64,000 nt of DNA from Candidatus Proximibacter danicus (GCA_016710885.1 JADJUC010000012.1:73006-137005); one strand, 5' to 3'. Counted from the stretch's first letter, positions 16,867 through 25,863 are shown. The notes: generated by a model not told the origin, from the sequence alone. Made by a program: numbers and translations.

Positions 16867-17849
16867 TGGGCGGCGCACTGTATCGGCAGTCTGCGCAGCG
16901 CCGCTGGGCAGCACTGGCGCTCCTCGCCGGGCTGACCGTTTTGCCGCTGCTGCTGCAGGCGGTCGGGCATGAGTTCTATGTCAGTTTCGTCTCGCGCTTG
17001 CTGATCTTTGCGCTGGCGGCGACAAGCCTGAATTTCGTCGTCGGCTTCGGCGGCATGATCGCCTTTGGTCATGCCGCTTTCTTCGGTGCCGGCGCCTATA
17101 CGGTCGCTATCCTGATGGAGAACGGTATCAGCTCGGCGCTGGTCGCCTGGCCGCTGGCCATTGCCGTTGCCGCATTGCTGGCCCTGGGCATTGGTCTCGT
17201 CAGCCTGCGTACGCGGGGCGTTTATTTCATCATGATCACGCTGGCCTTCGCCCAGATGATCTATTACCTGTTCATCTCGCTCAAGGCCTGGGGGGGCGAC
17301 GACGGTTTGTCGCTGGCTTCACGCTCTACTCTGGGGTCGCTGCCGCTGTCGAATGACGCAGTCTTCTACTGGGTGGTGCTGGCCTGTCTTGCCGCCACGC
17401 TCCTTCTGCTTGATCGCATCACGCACGCCCGATTCGGTCGCGTGCTGCAGGCCATTCGCGAAAACGAATCGCGCATGGAAGCGCTGGGCTACCCGGTACA
17501 CAGCTACAAGCTGCTCTGCTTCGTCATTGGCGGGGCATTGGCCGGGCTGGCTGGCGCCCTGATCGCCAACCACGGGCAGCTGGCCAGCCCCAGCCTGCTG
17601 CAGTGGACGCAGTCGGGAACCTTGCTGGTGATGGTCATCGTCGGCGGCGTCGGCGCGCTCTACGGAGGTGTCGTCGGTGCGGCAACGCTGTTGCTGCTGG
17701 AGGAGGTGCTGTCGCATTTCACGCACCACTGGCACGCCGCGCTCGGTCTGGCGCTGCTGTTCGTCGTCTTCCGCGCGCCGCACGGCATTGCCCCCTGGTT
17801 TCACAGACGCTTCTCGCGCAGCAAGAAAAACGAGGCGCCCCGTGAGTGA
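16866..17849 (+). CDS. livM: ABC transporter permease LivM
   Basis: The 327-residue second permease has the LivM features FVVGFGGMIAFGHAAFFGAGAY (about residues 58-79) and the coupling loop RFGRVLQAIRENESRMEALGYP. The start ATG overlaps the livH stop and the end overlaps the livG start, so translation is coupled. It is about 100 residues shorter than E. coli LivM, as is usual in betaproteobacterial copies. Confidence 0.93.
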   Translation: MGGALYRQSAQRRWAALALLAGLTVLPLLLQAVGHEFYVSFVSRLLIFALAATSLNFVVGFGGMIAFGHAAFFGAGAYTVAILMENGISSALVAWPLAIAVAALLALGIGLVSLRTRGVYFIMITLAFAQMIYYLFISLKAWGGDDGLSLASRSTLGSLPLSNDAVFYWVVLACLAATLLLLDRITHARFGRVLQAIRENESRMEALGYPVHSYKLLCFVIGGALAGLAGALIANHGQLASPSLLQWTQSGTLLVMVIVGGVGALYGGVVGAATLLLLEEVLSHFTHHWHAALGLALLFVVFRAPHGIAPWFHRRFSRSKKNEAPRE

Positions 17850-18603
17850 GCCACTCCTCAACATCGTCGGCGTCTCGCGCCACTTTGGCGGCGTGCATGC
17901 ACTGAGTGACGTGACGCTCGATGTGGTGGCCGGCGAGGTGCATGCGCTGATCGGCCCCAACGGCGCCGGCAAGACGACGCTGATCCACCAGATCTCGGGG
18001 GCGCAGATGCCCGATGCCGGCCGCATCGAATTTTCCGGGGCAGACATTACCCGCCTGTCGATGCATGCACGCGTCGCGGCAGGGGTTGCGCGCTCGTGGC
18101 AAATTACCAATATCTTTGGCCGCCTGTCGGCGCTCGACAACGTCGCGCTCGCGGTGCAAGGGCGCCAGCGTGACTGGGGGAGCAGCTTCCGTTTCTGGGC
18201 GCCGGTGGATGCAGAGCAGCCCATCATCGATGAAGCCGCCGCCTGGCTGGCGGAGGTTGGTTTGGCCGGCCGCGAATCGACCCTGGCTGGCAGTCTTGCC
18301 CACGGCGAACAGCGTCAGCTGGAGCTGGCCCTGGCCCTCGCGACCAAGCCGCAACTCCTGCTGCTTGATGAGCCGATGGCCGGCATGGGGCCGGAGGAAT
18401 CGGAGCGCGTGGTGGAGCTGATCGAACACCTCGGTCGTCGCGTCAGCATCCTGCTGGTTGAACACGATATGGATGCCGTCTTTCGTCTTGCCGACCGGAT
18501 ATCCGTGCTGGTCAGCGGTCGTCTGGTCTTCACCGGCATTCCCGATGAAGTACGGGCCCACCCGGAAGTGCGGCGGGCTTATCTTGGTGATGTCGACGCA
18601 TGA
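17842..18603 (+). CDS. livG: ABC transporter ATP-binding protein LivG
   Basis: The 253-residue ATPase has Walker A GPNGAGKTT (about residues 38-46), the ABC signature LAHGEQRQLELA, Walker B LLLLDEPMAGM and the switch histidine in LLVEHDM. The signature begins LAHGE rather than LSGGE, a known LivG variant. A GTG at 17842, just before the livM stop, is the start; the longer frame to 17668 overlaps livM. It overlaps livF by 4 bp. Confidence 0.94.
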   Translation: MSEPLLNIVGVSRHFGGVHALSDVTLDVVAGEVHALIGPNGAGKTTLIHQISGAQMPDAGRIEFSGADITRLSMHARVAAGVARSWQITNIFGRLSALDNVALAVQGRQRDWGSSFRFWAPVDAEQPIIDEAAAWLAEVGLAGRESTLAGSLAHGEQRQLELALALATKPQLLLLDEPMAGMGPEESERVVELIEHLGRRVSILLVEHDMDAVFRLADRISVLVSGRLVFTGIPDEVRAHPEVRRAYLGDVDA

Positions 18604-19322
18604 AGTCCCTACTCGAAATCACCGGGCTGGAAGTCGCCTACGGGCAGAGCCAGGTGCTGTTCGGCGTGAATCTGTCGCTGGCCGAGGGGCAGGTTGCGAC
18701 CCTGCTCGGCCGCAACGGCATGGGCAAGAGCACAACCTTGCGCAGCCTCTGCGGGCTCTCGCCGGCGCCAGCCGGAATCCTCGCCGGGAACATCCGGTTT
18801 GGTGGCGAGACGCTCGGTAACTGGACGCCGGATCGCATCGCCCGTGCCGGTATTGCGCTGGTGCCGGAAGGCCGGCAGATTTTCCCCAACCTCAACGTGC
18901 GTGAAAACCTGGTGGCCTTCGCCGCCAATCGTCGCGCCGTGGCGCAGCCGTGGACGCTGGAAAGGGTTTTTTCCCTCTTCCCGCGGCTGGCGGAGCGGCA
19001 GGCCAACATGGGCAATCAGCTTTCCGGGGGCGAACAGCAGATGCTGGCCATCGGGCGAGCGCTGATGACCAACCCGCGCCTGCTGATTCTCGACGAAGCC
19101 ACAGAAGGCCTGGCGCCGCTGGTGCGCGAGGAAATCTGGCAATGCCTCGCCCGCCTGCGCGAAGCCGGGCAGACGATCCTGGTGGTGGACAAATACGTCG
19201 AGCGCCTGATCCGGCTGGCGGACCAGCACACCATCATCGAGCGCGGGCGAGTGGTTTGGTCAGGAAGTTCAGCCGAACTCGATGCCGACCACGGCGTCTG
19301 GCATCGCTATCTCGGGGTGTGA
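18600..19322 (+). CDS. livF: ABC transporter ATP-binding protein LivF
   Basis: The 240-residue partner ATPase has Walker A GRNGMGKSTTL, the LivF segment VPEGRQIFPNLNVRENL, signature LSGGEQQML and Walker B LLILDEATEGLAP. The normal H-loop histidine is replaced by a lysine (LVVDKYVERL), a variant that occurs in LivF-type subunits. It is the last gene of the liv operon; the convergent msrA gene begins 1 bp later. Confidence 0.93.
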   Translation: MKSLLEITGLEVAYGQSQVLFGVNLSLAEGQVATLLGRNGMGKSTTLRSLCGLSPAPAGILAGNIRFGGETLGNWTPDRIARAGIALVPEGRQIFPNLNVRENLVAFAANRRAVAQPWTLERVFSLFPRLAERQANMGNQLSGGEQQMLAIGRALMTNPRLLILDEATEGLAPLVREEIWQCLARLREAGQTILVVDKYVERLIRLADQHTIIERGRVVWSGSSAELDADHGVWHRYLGV

Positions 19323-19323
19323 T

Positions 19324-19941
19324 CTATTTTCCGCCCCACAGCTGCTGCAGCCGCGCATCGCGACCGCAGCCGTTGCGGTAGTAGCTGTAGCGGAGCGGAT
19401 TCTTCTTGTAGTAATCCTGATGGTATTCCTCGGCGGGATAGAAGGTCGATGCCGCCTTGATCTCGGTATGAATCTCCTTGAAGCGGCCGCTCTTCAATAG
19501 CGCGTCGCGACTCTCCTCTGCCACCTTGCGCTCCGCCTCTGTCTGCCAGTAGATGCCGCTGCGATACTGGCTGCCGATATCGCAGAACTGACGGTTTTTG
19601 ACCGTTGGATCAACGTTCTTCCAGAAATGATCGAGCAGCTGCGCGTAGCTGACGCGCGCCGGGTCGTAGGTGACGCGCACCGCTTCGGTGTAGCCGGTGG
19701 CGCCGCTGCTCACGTCCTGATAGGTCGGGTTGGCGGTTTTGCCATCGATGTAGCCAGACTCGGCGCCGATGACGCCCGGCAGCTTTTCAAAATCCGATTC
19801 GGTGCACCAGAAGCAGCCGCTGGCCAGGATCGCCGTGGCTGTTCGTGGTGGCGTGGTCGCCCAGCCAGTCGTCGCCTGCATGCCCGCGAGCAGCAGAAGC
19901 GCCGCAAGCCAGCGCGAAAATCGTATCCGGTGTTGGCTCAT
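19324..19941 (-). CDS. msrA: Exported peptide methionine sulfoxide reductase MsrA
   Basis: MsrA reduces methionine-S-sulfoxide in proteins. The 205-residue protein has a signal peptide (residues 1-28, hydrophobic WLAALLLLAGMQATTGWA) and the catalytic motif SGCFWCTE (about residues 41-48), followed by GYIDGKTANPTYQDVSSGATGYTE and the AEEYHQDYY signature. The signal peptide places it in the periplasm. The start overlaps the msrB stop by 4 bp. Confidence 0.93.
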   Translation of the reverse strand: MSQHRIRFSRWLAALLLLAGMQATTGWATTPPRTATAILASGCFWCTESDFEKLPGVIGAESGYIDGKTANPTYQDVSSGATGYTEAVRVTYDPARVSYAQLLDHFWKNVDPTVKNRQFCDIGSQYRSGIYWQTEAERKVAEESRDALLKSGRFKEIHTEIKAASTFYPAEEYHQDYYKKNPLRYSYYRNGCGRDARLQQLWGGK

Positions 19942-20438
19942 GTGCGCAGCTCCGGCAGCTTTTCGCCGCGCGGCACGAACTGCAGCGCCACGCCGTTGTT
20001 GCAGTAGCGCTTGCCGGTCGGCTTCGGGCCATCGTTGAAGACGTGACCCTGATGGCCGCCGCAGCGGGCGCAGTGGTACTCGGTACGTGGCAGGAGCATT
20101 TTGAAATCGGTCTTGGTTGCCACTGCCCCCGGCAGCGGCTGCCAGAAACTTGGCCAGCCGGTGCCGCTTTCGTATTTCGTGCTGCTGTCAAACAGCGGCA
20201 GAAAACAGGCGGCGCAAACGAAAGCGCCATCGCGCTTTTCGCCGTTCAGCGGGCTGCTGCCGGCGCGCTCGGTGCCTTCCTCGAACAGCACGTGGTAGGC
20301 CGCCGGCGGCAGCAGTTTGGCCCAGTCGGTTTTGGCTTTGACGAGCGCTGGTTTGCTGGCTTCCGCCGCTGCCGCGCCGCGCCCGAAAGGAAGCATCGAC
20401 AGGCCGAGCAGCGAAAACAGTGATTGACGACGATCCAT
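19938..20438 (-). CDS. msrB: Exported peptide methionine sulfoxide reductase MsrB
   Basis: MsrB reduces the R-sulfoxide. The 166-residue protein has a Tat-like signal (MDRRQSLFSLLGLSMLPFG), two CxxC zinc motifs (CAAC and CARC), FESGTGWPSFW-like KYESGTGWPSFWQP, and the catalytic RYCNNGVALQF. ATG 20438 is chosen because the frame further upstream has no export signal. With msrA it forms a two-gene periplasmic repair operon, an alternative to the fused MsrAB proteins. Confidence 0.92.
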   Translation of the reverse strand: MDRRQSLFSLLGLSMLPFGRGAAAAEASKPALVKAKTDWAKLLPPAAYHVLFEEGTERAGSSPLNGEKRDGAFVCAACFLPLFDSSTKYESGTGWPSFWQPLPGAVATKTDFKMLLPRTEYHCARCGGHQGHVFNDGPKPTGKRYCNNGVALQFVPRGEKLPELRT

Positions 20439-20623
20439 CTTTTTCTCCCGTGAATTGCTGCGGAAATTTCTGCACGCCGAAGTTCGACCCAAGCCGCACG
20501 CACGAGTTTCACCGGGATCAGATTCGCCTGCGAATTCAGTAATCACGGTCTCTCAACGGGGCGGCCGCAGCGTGCTGCTCCCAATAGTCGGCCGAGTGGA
20601 GAAAACCTTACAGGAGATTGCAA

Positions 20624-21457
20624 TCAGCAGAATCGACCGCGCAGGTCGTCCAGCCCGAAAGTATCCAGCAGCGCGGTGAGCCGCTCGGCCGGCTTCTTTG
20701 CCGGCAGGTTCTTGTCGACGGCGATGATCAGCTCGTTCTTCATCGAGTGTTCCCAGCCGACCAGTTCGGTGACGCTGACTTCGTAGCCATGGGCTTGCAG
20801 TTGCAGGCAGCGCAGCACGTTGGTGACGTGGCTGCCGAATTCGCGGGTGTGGATCGGGTGGCGCCAGACTTCGCCGAGCGCGCTGGCCAGCGAGGTCGCC
20901 TTGTGCTTCCTCAACGTTGCCGCCACCTCGGCCTGGCAGCACGGCACCAGCACGATGTATTTGGCCTGCTTGGCCAACGCGAAGCGGATGGCATCGTCGG
21001 TGGCGGTGTTGCAGGCATGCAGCGCCGTCACCACATCGACGCGCTCGGGCAGTTCGGGCGAGACGATCGAATCGGCCACCGAGAGATTGAGAAAACGCAT
21101 GCCGGGAAAACCCAGCCGGTCAGCCAGCGCGCGCGAACGCGCGACCAGTTCATCGCGCGTCTCGATGCCCCAGATGCATGACGCCGGGCCACCGCGCTCC
21201 TTGAAGAACAGGTCGTAGAGGATGAAGCCGAGGTAGGACTTGCCGGCGCCGTGGTCGACCAGATGAATTTCCGGGTTGGCCTGCTGCGCTTCGAGCAGCA
21301 GCGGCTCGATGAAGTTGAACAGGTGGTAGACCTGCTTCAGCTTGCGGCGGCTGTCCTGGTTCATCTTGCCGTCGCGCGTCAGGATATGCAGTTCCTTCAG
21401 CAGCTCGACGGACTGGCCAGGGCGGACCTCGTAGGATTTTTCGGTTTTACCTTTCAT
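20624..21457 (-). CDS. Class I SAM-dependent methyltransferase (Methyltransf_32-like)
   Basis: This 277-residue protein has a glycine-containing SAM motif (LVDHGAGKSYLGFILYDLF, about residues 65-83), an acidic strand end (IWGIETRDELV), and the family segments VTALHACNTATDDAI and VLVPCCQAEVA. Such proteins are annotated as SAM-dependent methyltransferases with unknown substrate; related eukaryotic proteins modify RNA. The ATG at 21457 follows the rhodanese gene by 4 bp, so the two form an operon. Confidence 0.75.
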   Translation of the reverse strand: MKGKTEKSYEVRPGQSVELLKELHILTRDGKMNQDSRRKLKQVYHLFNFIEPLLLEAQQANPEIHLVDHGAGKSYLGFILYDLFFKERGGPASCIWGIETRDELVARSRALADRLGFPGMRFLNLSVADSIVSPELPERVDVVTALHACNTATDDAIRFALAKQAKYIVLVPCCQAEVAATLRKHKATSLASALGEVWRHPIHTREFGSHVTNVLRCLQLQAHGYEVSVTELVGWEHSMKNELIIAVDKNLPAKKPAERLTALLDTFGLDDLRGRFC

Positions 21458-21461
21458 GCGA

Positions 21462-21908
21462 TCAGCAGCGCGCACCGGCCGGGCAGGCGGCAACCGCCGT
21501 GGAGGCTGGCGACATCATGCGGCCTTCTTTGGCCCAGCCGCGGATGCCGTCCTTGACGTTGTACACCTTCTGGTAACCGCCCTGCTGCACGAGCATCTGG
21601 CTGCCTGCCTTGGTCCGGTTGCCGCTGCGGCAGATGATGATCACCGGCTGATCCGGCTTGGCTACACCCTTCACCTTTTCCAGCCAGGCCGGGTCGGGCC
21701 GCCCCTTTTCGTCGAACAGCGTGATCAGCCTGCTACCGGGCACAATGCCCGACTCCTTCCACTCCCCCTCGGTACGAATGTCGATGACGGGGACGCCGGA
21801 AATCGCCAGCCGCGCCAGTTCAGCGTTGTCGATATCGACGATATCGGCCTGTGCCGACATCGCCAGCAGGGCGGCAGCGAAGGAAACAAGAAGTTTGCGG
21901 ATCATCAT
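21462..21908 (-). CDS. Exported single-domain rhodanese
   Basis: This 148-residue protein has a signal peptide (MMIRKLLVSFAAALLAMSAQA) and one rhodanese domain with DIRTEGEWKESGIVPGS and the active-site loop CRSGNRTK (Cys about 98). It probably acts on sulfane sulfur in the periplasm. It is the upstream gene of a pair with the methyltransferase. The tail (ACPAGARC) carries two further cysteines. Confidence 0.85.
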   Translation of the reverse strand: MMIRKLLVSFAAALLAMSAQADIVDIDNAELARLAISGVPVIDIRTEGEWKESGIVPGSRLITLFDEKGRPDPAWLEKVKGVAKPDQPVIIICRSGNRTKAGSQMLVQQGGYQKVYNVKDGIRGWAKEGRMMSPASTAVAACPAGARC

Positions 21909-21992
21909 GAGGCTCCAGCGATGCCGAAAATACGGCAATTGACGACGCGTATTCTACAATCCGACCATCTTCCCCGCCGAACCGTTCCGCAC

Positions 21993-23156
21993 ATGACGAC
22001 TGCGAATACGCTTTACACCCTTCTTGGCGTTGCCCCAGATGCCAGTATCGAGGCCATCGACAGCGCCTTCCGGGCACGCGAACAGGCGCTGCAGGGGCAG
22101 GGCGACGAGATATCGCTGTTGCGCGTGGCCCATGACACCTTGCGCAACCCTGCCCAGCGCGCCGCCTACGACCGCAAGCTGGCGCAGCAACAACAGGCCG
22201 CCAGCACTCCGGTGCCATTGGAAATCACCTACACGGCAGCGCACGCCCCGCGTTCGCGCGCCCTCAACTGGCTGGTGCTGCTACTTGCTGCCGGCGGCAC
22301 CATCGGCTTTTTCTGGCTGAAGAAGCCGGCGCCGGCCGCTGCCAAGCCCGCGCTGGCGAACCTTGCCTCTGCCGCGCCAGCGCCCTTTGCGGCGAACAGC
22401 GCTCCGGTTGTACAGGAGCCGCAAGCTGCGCCGGCCGAAGAAGCCGAGCCCGCAAGCGCGGCTGCGCCCCCGGCAGCGCCGCCCGGCGCACAAATGGCTG
22501 AAGCCCGGCCGGCGCCGGTTGCAGCCACGCGCGGCGCCAAGCAACCCGGTTTCGATGCGCAATATCTGGCGTGGTCCGTTTTCACCATCCGCCAGCGCAA
22601 CCTTTCCGGCTCCGGCGTCATGATCGGTCCCGACCGCATTCTGACCAATTGCCATGTGCTTGCCGGAGGCGCCACCAACGGGCTGGTGGTCATCAGCGGC
22701 ATGAGCCGGAAAACCACGAAAGTCGAAAAGTACGCGCGTCTCGACGGCGAGGACGCCTGTCTGCTGCTGGCGCCGGGCGCCGGCAGCGACAGCATCGCCT
22801 GGGGCAGTTCGGCGTCGCTGCGTCCGGGCGACACCGTGCACACCTTCGGCCACCCGGGCGGGTCGAGCGACATCATCTGGTCGGAAGGCGCTTTCCGCAC
22901 CCGTGCCGAGCGTGGTGGCGAAACCTTCCTGCTTTCGGACAACTACTGCCGTCCGGGTTCGTCCGGCGGGCCGCTACTCGACAACGAAGGCCGGCTGGTC
23001 GGCGTCGTTGCCGCCGTGCAGCGCTTTCAGGCGAAAGGCGGCGATGCGCAGTACGGCGCCTGCATTTCGGTCACCGAAGCCACCGCCCGTGCGCTGCTTT
23101 CCAAGCCGCTGTTTCCCATTGCGCTGGCACCAGCGCAGTACATTCCCAACTACTGA
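21993..23156 (+). CDS. Fusion of a degenerate J-like domain, membrane anchor and trypsin-like protease
   Basis: The 387-residue product begins with a DnaJ-like helical domain (residues 5-68; LYTLLGVAPDASIEAIDSAF, RVAHDTLRNPAQRAAYDRKL) that lacks the HPD tripeptide. A membrane segment (about 88-108) and an Ala/Pro-rich linker (about 110-180) follow. The last 200 residues are a trypsin-like protease with SGSGVMIGPDRILTNCHVL (His about 220), DGEDACLLL (Asp about 254) and RPGSSGGPLL (Ser about 323), so the triad looks complete. Topology would put the J-like part in the cytoplasm and the protease in the periplasm. The end overlaps the S4-domain gene by 7 bp. The substrate is unknown. Confidence 0.8.
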   Translation: MTTANTLYTLLGVAPDASIEAIDSAFRAREQALQGQGDEISLLRVAHDTLRNPAQRAAYDRKLAQQQQAASTPVPLEITYTAAHAPRSRALNWLVLLLAAGGTIGFFWLKKPAPAAAKPALANLASAAPAPFAANSAPVVQEPQAAPAEEAEPASAAAPPAAPPGAQMAEARPAPVAATRGAKQPGFDAQYLAWSVFTIRQRNLSGSGVMIGPDRILTNCHVLAGGATNGLVVISGMSRKTTKVEKYARLDGEDACLLLAPGAGSDSIAWGSSASLRPGDTVHTFGHPGGSSDIIWSEGAFRTRAERGGETFLLSDNYCRPGSSGGPLLDNEGRLVGVVAAVQRFQAKGGDAQYGACISVTEATARALLSKPLFPIALAPAQYIPNY

Positions 23157-23374
23157 TCGGCAGCAAGGACCAGAATTTCATCGTCGCCGACCTGCACGAC
23201 CTGACCCGCGCGCAGCTTGCGCGTCTTCCGCGTTTCCACCTCACCATCCACCGTGACCAGGCCCTCGGCAACCATCGCCTTGGCGGCCCCGCCGGAGGAG
23301 GCCAGCGCCAATAGCTTGAGGAGAACATTGAGCTCGATGAACTCGCGATCGAGCCTGAAAGTGTGTTGCGCCAT
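23150..23374 (-). CDS. S4-domain RNA-binding protein (YbcJ-like)
   Basis: The 74-residue protein beginning MAQHTFRLDREFIELNVLLK is a stand-alone S4 domain: SSGGAAKAMVAEGLVTVDGEVETRK is the RNA-binding helix-turn-strand, and QVVQVGDDEILV closes the fold. E. coli YbcJ is the closest known relative by pattern. The start at 23374 is preferred to an upstream extension that runs across the VapBC promoter region. Confidence 0.88.
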   Translation of the reverse strand: MAQHTFRLDREFIELNVLLKLLALASSGGAAKAMVAEGLVTVDGEVETRKTRKLRAGQVVQVGDDEILVLAADQ

Positions 23375-23457
23375 CAAGGGTTCTCCATGTTGGAAATGCA
23401 GGGTTGTCAGTGATGCGGGATCGGCGCCCATCATAGTGCCGACGATTGGCTGTGTCG

Positions 23458-23504
23458 TGTACATCCGAGTATTTACATTGGCGCCAAACTGGCCTAATGT
23501 ACAT
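23458..23504. promoter_or_regulatory. Probable VapB operator region
   Basis: Upstream of vapB lie TGTACAT (23458-23464), the perfect palindrome TTGGCGCCAA (23478-23487) and the perfect palindrome ATGTACAT (23497-23504). AbrB-type antitoxins with their toxins usually repress their own promoter at such palindromes. The site is inferred from symmetry and position. Confidence 0.5.
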
Positions 23505-23533
23505 ACACCATACATCCATCAATGGAGTTTGCC

Positions 23534-23770
23534 ATGCACACCACCCGGGTTTTCAAGAACGGCAACTCGCAAGCCGTCCGCATCCCTGCAGATATCGCTT
23601 ACGAGCGCACAGACATGGAACTGGAGATCGAGCGCGACGGCGATGAAATTCGCATCCGCCCGGCGCGCCGGTCGCTCTCCGGCGTGCTGGCCAAGTTCGC
23701 CAGTTTCTCGCCGAGCTTCATGGCCGAGGGGCGCGGCGATCAGGAGCAGGCGGAAAGGGATGCGCTGTAA
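23534..23770 (+). CDS. vapB: VapB-type antitoxin (AbrB/SpoVT domain)
   Basis: The 78-residue protein has the swapped-hairpin DNA-binding pattern TTRVFKNGNSQAVRIPADI followed by a C-terminal toxin-binding tail (SFSPSFMAEGRGDQEQAERDAL). The ATG at 23534 has GGAG 5-8 bases upstream; an ATG four codons earlier would overlap that site. Its stop overlaps the toxin start by 1 bp. The pair forms a type II module in which VapB neutralises VapC. Confidence 0.88.
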   Translation: MHTTRVFKNGNSQAVRIPADIAYERTDMELEIERDGDEIRIRPARRSLSGVLAKFASFSPSFMAEGRGDQEQAERDAL

Positions 23771-24192
23771 TGCCCCGCTACATGCTCGACACCAACATGT
23801 GCATCTACCTGATGAAGAATCAGCCGGAAGAAGTCGCCCGGCGCTTTGCGCAATGCTATGTCGGCGATGTGGTGATGTCAGCGATTACCTATGCCGAGCT
23901 CGAATATGGCGTCGCCGTATCCACCGATCCGGCGCTGGAGCGAAAGAACCTCGCCAGCTTGGTGGAGGACATTCAGGTCGTTCCGTTTGACGCAGCAGCC
24001 GGTGTGGCCTACGGCCCGATCCGCATGGCGACTCGTGACGCGAAAAAAGACGCCCTCGACAAGTTGATTGCGGCGCACGCTGCGGCACTGAAGGCGACGG
24101 TCGTCACCAATAACGTGAAGGACTTTGCCAAGTACCCCGGCGTGACAACCGAGAACTGGCTGGACTCAGCGACCGAAACGGCGAATCACTGA
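23770..24192 (+). CDS. vapC: VapC-type PIN-domain ribonuclease toxin
   Basis: The 140-residue PIN protein has the acidic active-site set: YMLDTNMCIYLM (Asp 7), a conserved Glu in SAITYAELEYG (about 43), DALDKLIAAHA (Asp about 97) and VVTNNVKDFAKYPGV (Asp about 117). All four positions are present, so it is probably active. FitB/VapC-like toxins cut tRNA or rRNA. It follows vapB directly. Confidence 0.88.
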   Translation: MPRYMLDTNMCIYLMKNQPEEVARRFAQCYVGDVVMSAITYAELEYGVAVSTDPALERKNLASLVEDIQVVPFDAAAGVAYGPIRMATRDAKKDALDKLIAAHAAALKATVVTNNVKDFAKYPGVTTENWLDSATETANH

Positions 24193-24213
24193 TTGCTGGC
24201 GCCAGAATCGCCG

Positions 24214-25020
24214 TCATGCCGTGTTTTGCTCTGCCCAACCCTGAAACAGCTTGAGCAGCGCCGGCAATCCTTCGCGGATCGCCACCGGGCCGGGGTTGAG
24301 AATCACCGCGGACTTGAGTTCGTGAATCTGCGCATTGGCCACGGCCGGCACGGCCTGCCAGCCCTCGCGCGCAGCCACGCGCTCCGGCCGGAAATGCTTG
24401 CCGCACCATGAGCCGATGATAATGTCCGGCGCACGCCGAACCACTTCCAGCGGGTCGGCGAGGATGCGCTCCTTGGCCGACTGGCATTGTGCGCGATCGG
24501 CAAAGACATCGATGCCGCCGGCGATTTCGATCATCTCCGACACCCAGCGGATGCCGCTGATCTGCGGCTCGTCCCACTCCTCGAAATAGACCCGTGGCCG
24601 CTGCGGCAACTTCGCCGCTTCGGCGCGCACGCCGTCGATGATCGCCTGCAGTTCGGCCACCATCGCCAGCGCCTTGTCCTCGGCGCCGACCAGCCGGCCC
24701 ACGGTCTCGATCATCGCCAGGATGTCGTCGACGCTGCGCTGGTTGAAGGCGTAGACCGGCACGCCGGCAGCGATCAACTCGCGGCTGATCTCGGCCTGCA
24801 GGTTGGAGAAGGCCAGCACCAGATCCGGCTGCACGGCGAGGATCTTGTTCAGGTCGCCGCTGGTGAAGGCGAAGACCTTCGGCTTCTCCTTGCGCGCTTC
24901 CTTCGGAAACACCGTGTAGCCGGAAATGCCGACGATGCGCTCCTGCTCGCCGAGGGCGTAGAGCACCTCGACGGTTTCGGTGGTCAGGCAGACAATGCGT
25001 TGCGGCAGGTGGCGGTTCAT
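24214..25020 (-). CDS. Cobalamin-binding protein-like (BtuF family) without signal peptide
   Basis: This 268-residue protein has the BtuF/periplasmic-binding layout (RIVCLTTETVEVLYALGEQERIVGISGY at the N-terminus, LAVQPDLVLAFSNLQAEI, WDEPQISGIRWVSEMIEIAGG) but starts MNRHLPQRIV with no export signal. Annotated relatives in betaproteobacteria are cytoplasmic-looking cobalamin-binding proteins. A second BtuF-like protein with a signal peptide is at 33881. Its role may be B12 handling inside the cell, or an upstream start may be missing; no signal appears in the frame back to 25053. Confidence 0.75.
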   Translation of the reverse strand: MNRHLPQRIVCLTTETVEVLYALGEQERIVGISGYTVFPKEARKEKPKVFAFTSGDLNKILAVQPDLVLAFSNLQAEISRELIAAGVPVYAFNQRSVDDILAMIETVGRLVGAEDKALAMVAELQAIIDGVRAEAAKLPQRPRVYFEEWDEPQISGIRWVSEMIEIAGGIDVFADRAQCQSAKERILADPLEVVRRAPDIIIGSWCGKHFRPERVAAREGWQAVPAVANAQIHELKSAVILNPGPVAIREGLPALLKLFQGWAEQNTA

Positions 25021-25074
25021 GCGCAATCCGTAGGTGGGGCAGAAAGACCCCATTCTAGCCGCCGATGCCTACCT

Positions 25075-25863
25075 TCACGCCCACGCCTGCCGGATCATCA
25101 GTGCCGCCGTGACCAGCAGCATGGCTGCGAACAGCCGACGTAGCCGCTTCTCCGGCAGCCGATGCGCCCACGCCACGCCGTAGGACACCGTCGCCATGCC
25201 GCCGATGGCGAGCAGTGCGCCGGTCTGCCAGGCCACCTGCTTCGCCTCGGCGAAGGTGGCGAGCGCCACCACGGCACCCGGCGCCACCAGCGCCAGCGCG
25301 AGACCCTGCGCCACCGCCTGCGGCTTGCCGAAGCCGCGCGTCAGCAGCGGTGCCGCAACGATGCCGGAACCGACGCCGAAGAGGCCGGCGAAGAAGCCGC
25401 CGACAATGCCGACACCCGGCAGCCAGCGCTCGTGCCAGCCGGCGTTCGCCGCCTGCGCTGCCGCCCGCGCGCCATGGAAGAACCACAGCGCCAGCCCGAC
25501 GAGAAACACGGCGAAGCACAGCATCAGCACATGCGAATCGAGATGCACAGCCAGCCAGGCCGCCGGCCAGGTGGCGAGCAGCGTCGCCAGCCCGAGCAGA
25601 CCGACTGTACGCAGGGGCAGATGATGGCGCTGGCGGTAACGCCAGAAGGCGATCAGCACGTTCGGCGTGATCATCACCAGCGCCGTGCCCTGCGCCAGTT
25701 GCTGCTCCATGCCGAAGCCCATGGCCAGCACCGGAATGGCGATGATGCCGCCGCCGATGCCGAGCAGGCCACCAATGCCGCCAAGGAGTGCGCCGAGCAA
25801 CAATGGCCCGAGCAGGGAAAAAGAGAGGAGCGAGGAAGGGGGCGACGCCAGTAAGAGTTCCAT
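25075..25863 (-). CDS. TauE/SafE-family sulfite/anion exporter
   Basis: This 262-residue membrane protein has eight hydrophobic segments in two repeats with the TauE/SafE glycine motifs GGIGGLLGIGGGIIAIPVL and GGFFAGLFGVGSGIVAAPLL. Members export sulfite, sulfoacetate or related anions. The start at 25863 (MELLL) is likely, with ATG 25875 as alternative; neither has a clear ribosome site. The divergent LysR gene 68 bp away is a plausible regulator. Confidence 0.85.
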   Translation of the reverse strand: MELLLASPPSSLLSFSLLGPLLLGALLGGIGGLLGIGGGIIAIPVLAMGFGMEQQLAQGTALVMITPNVLIAFWRYRQRHHLPLRTVGLLGLATLLATWPAAWLAVHLDSHVLMLCFAVFLVGLALWFFHGARAAAQAANAGWHERWLPGVGIVGGFFAGLFGVGSGIVAAPLLTRGFGKPQAVAQGLALALVAPGAVVALATFAEAKQVAWQTGALLAIGGMATVSYGVAWAHRLPEKRLRRLFAAMLLVTAALMIRQAWA

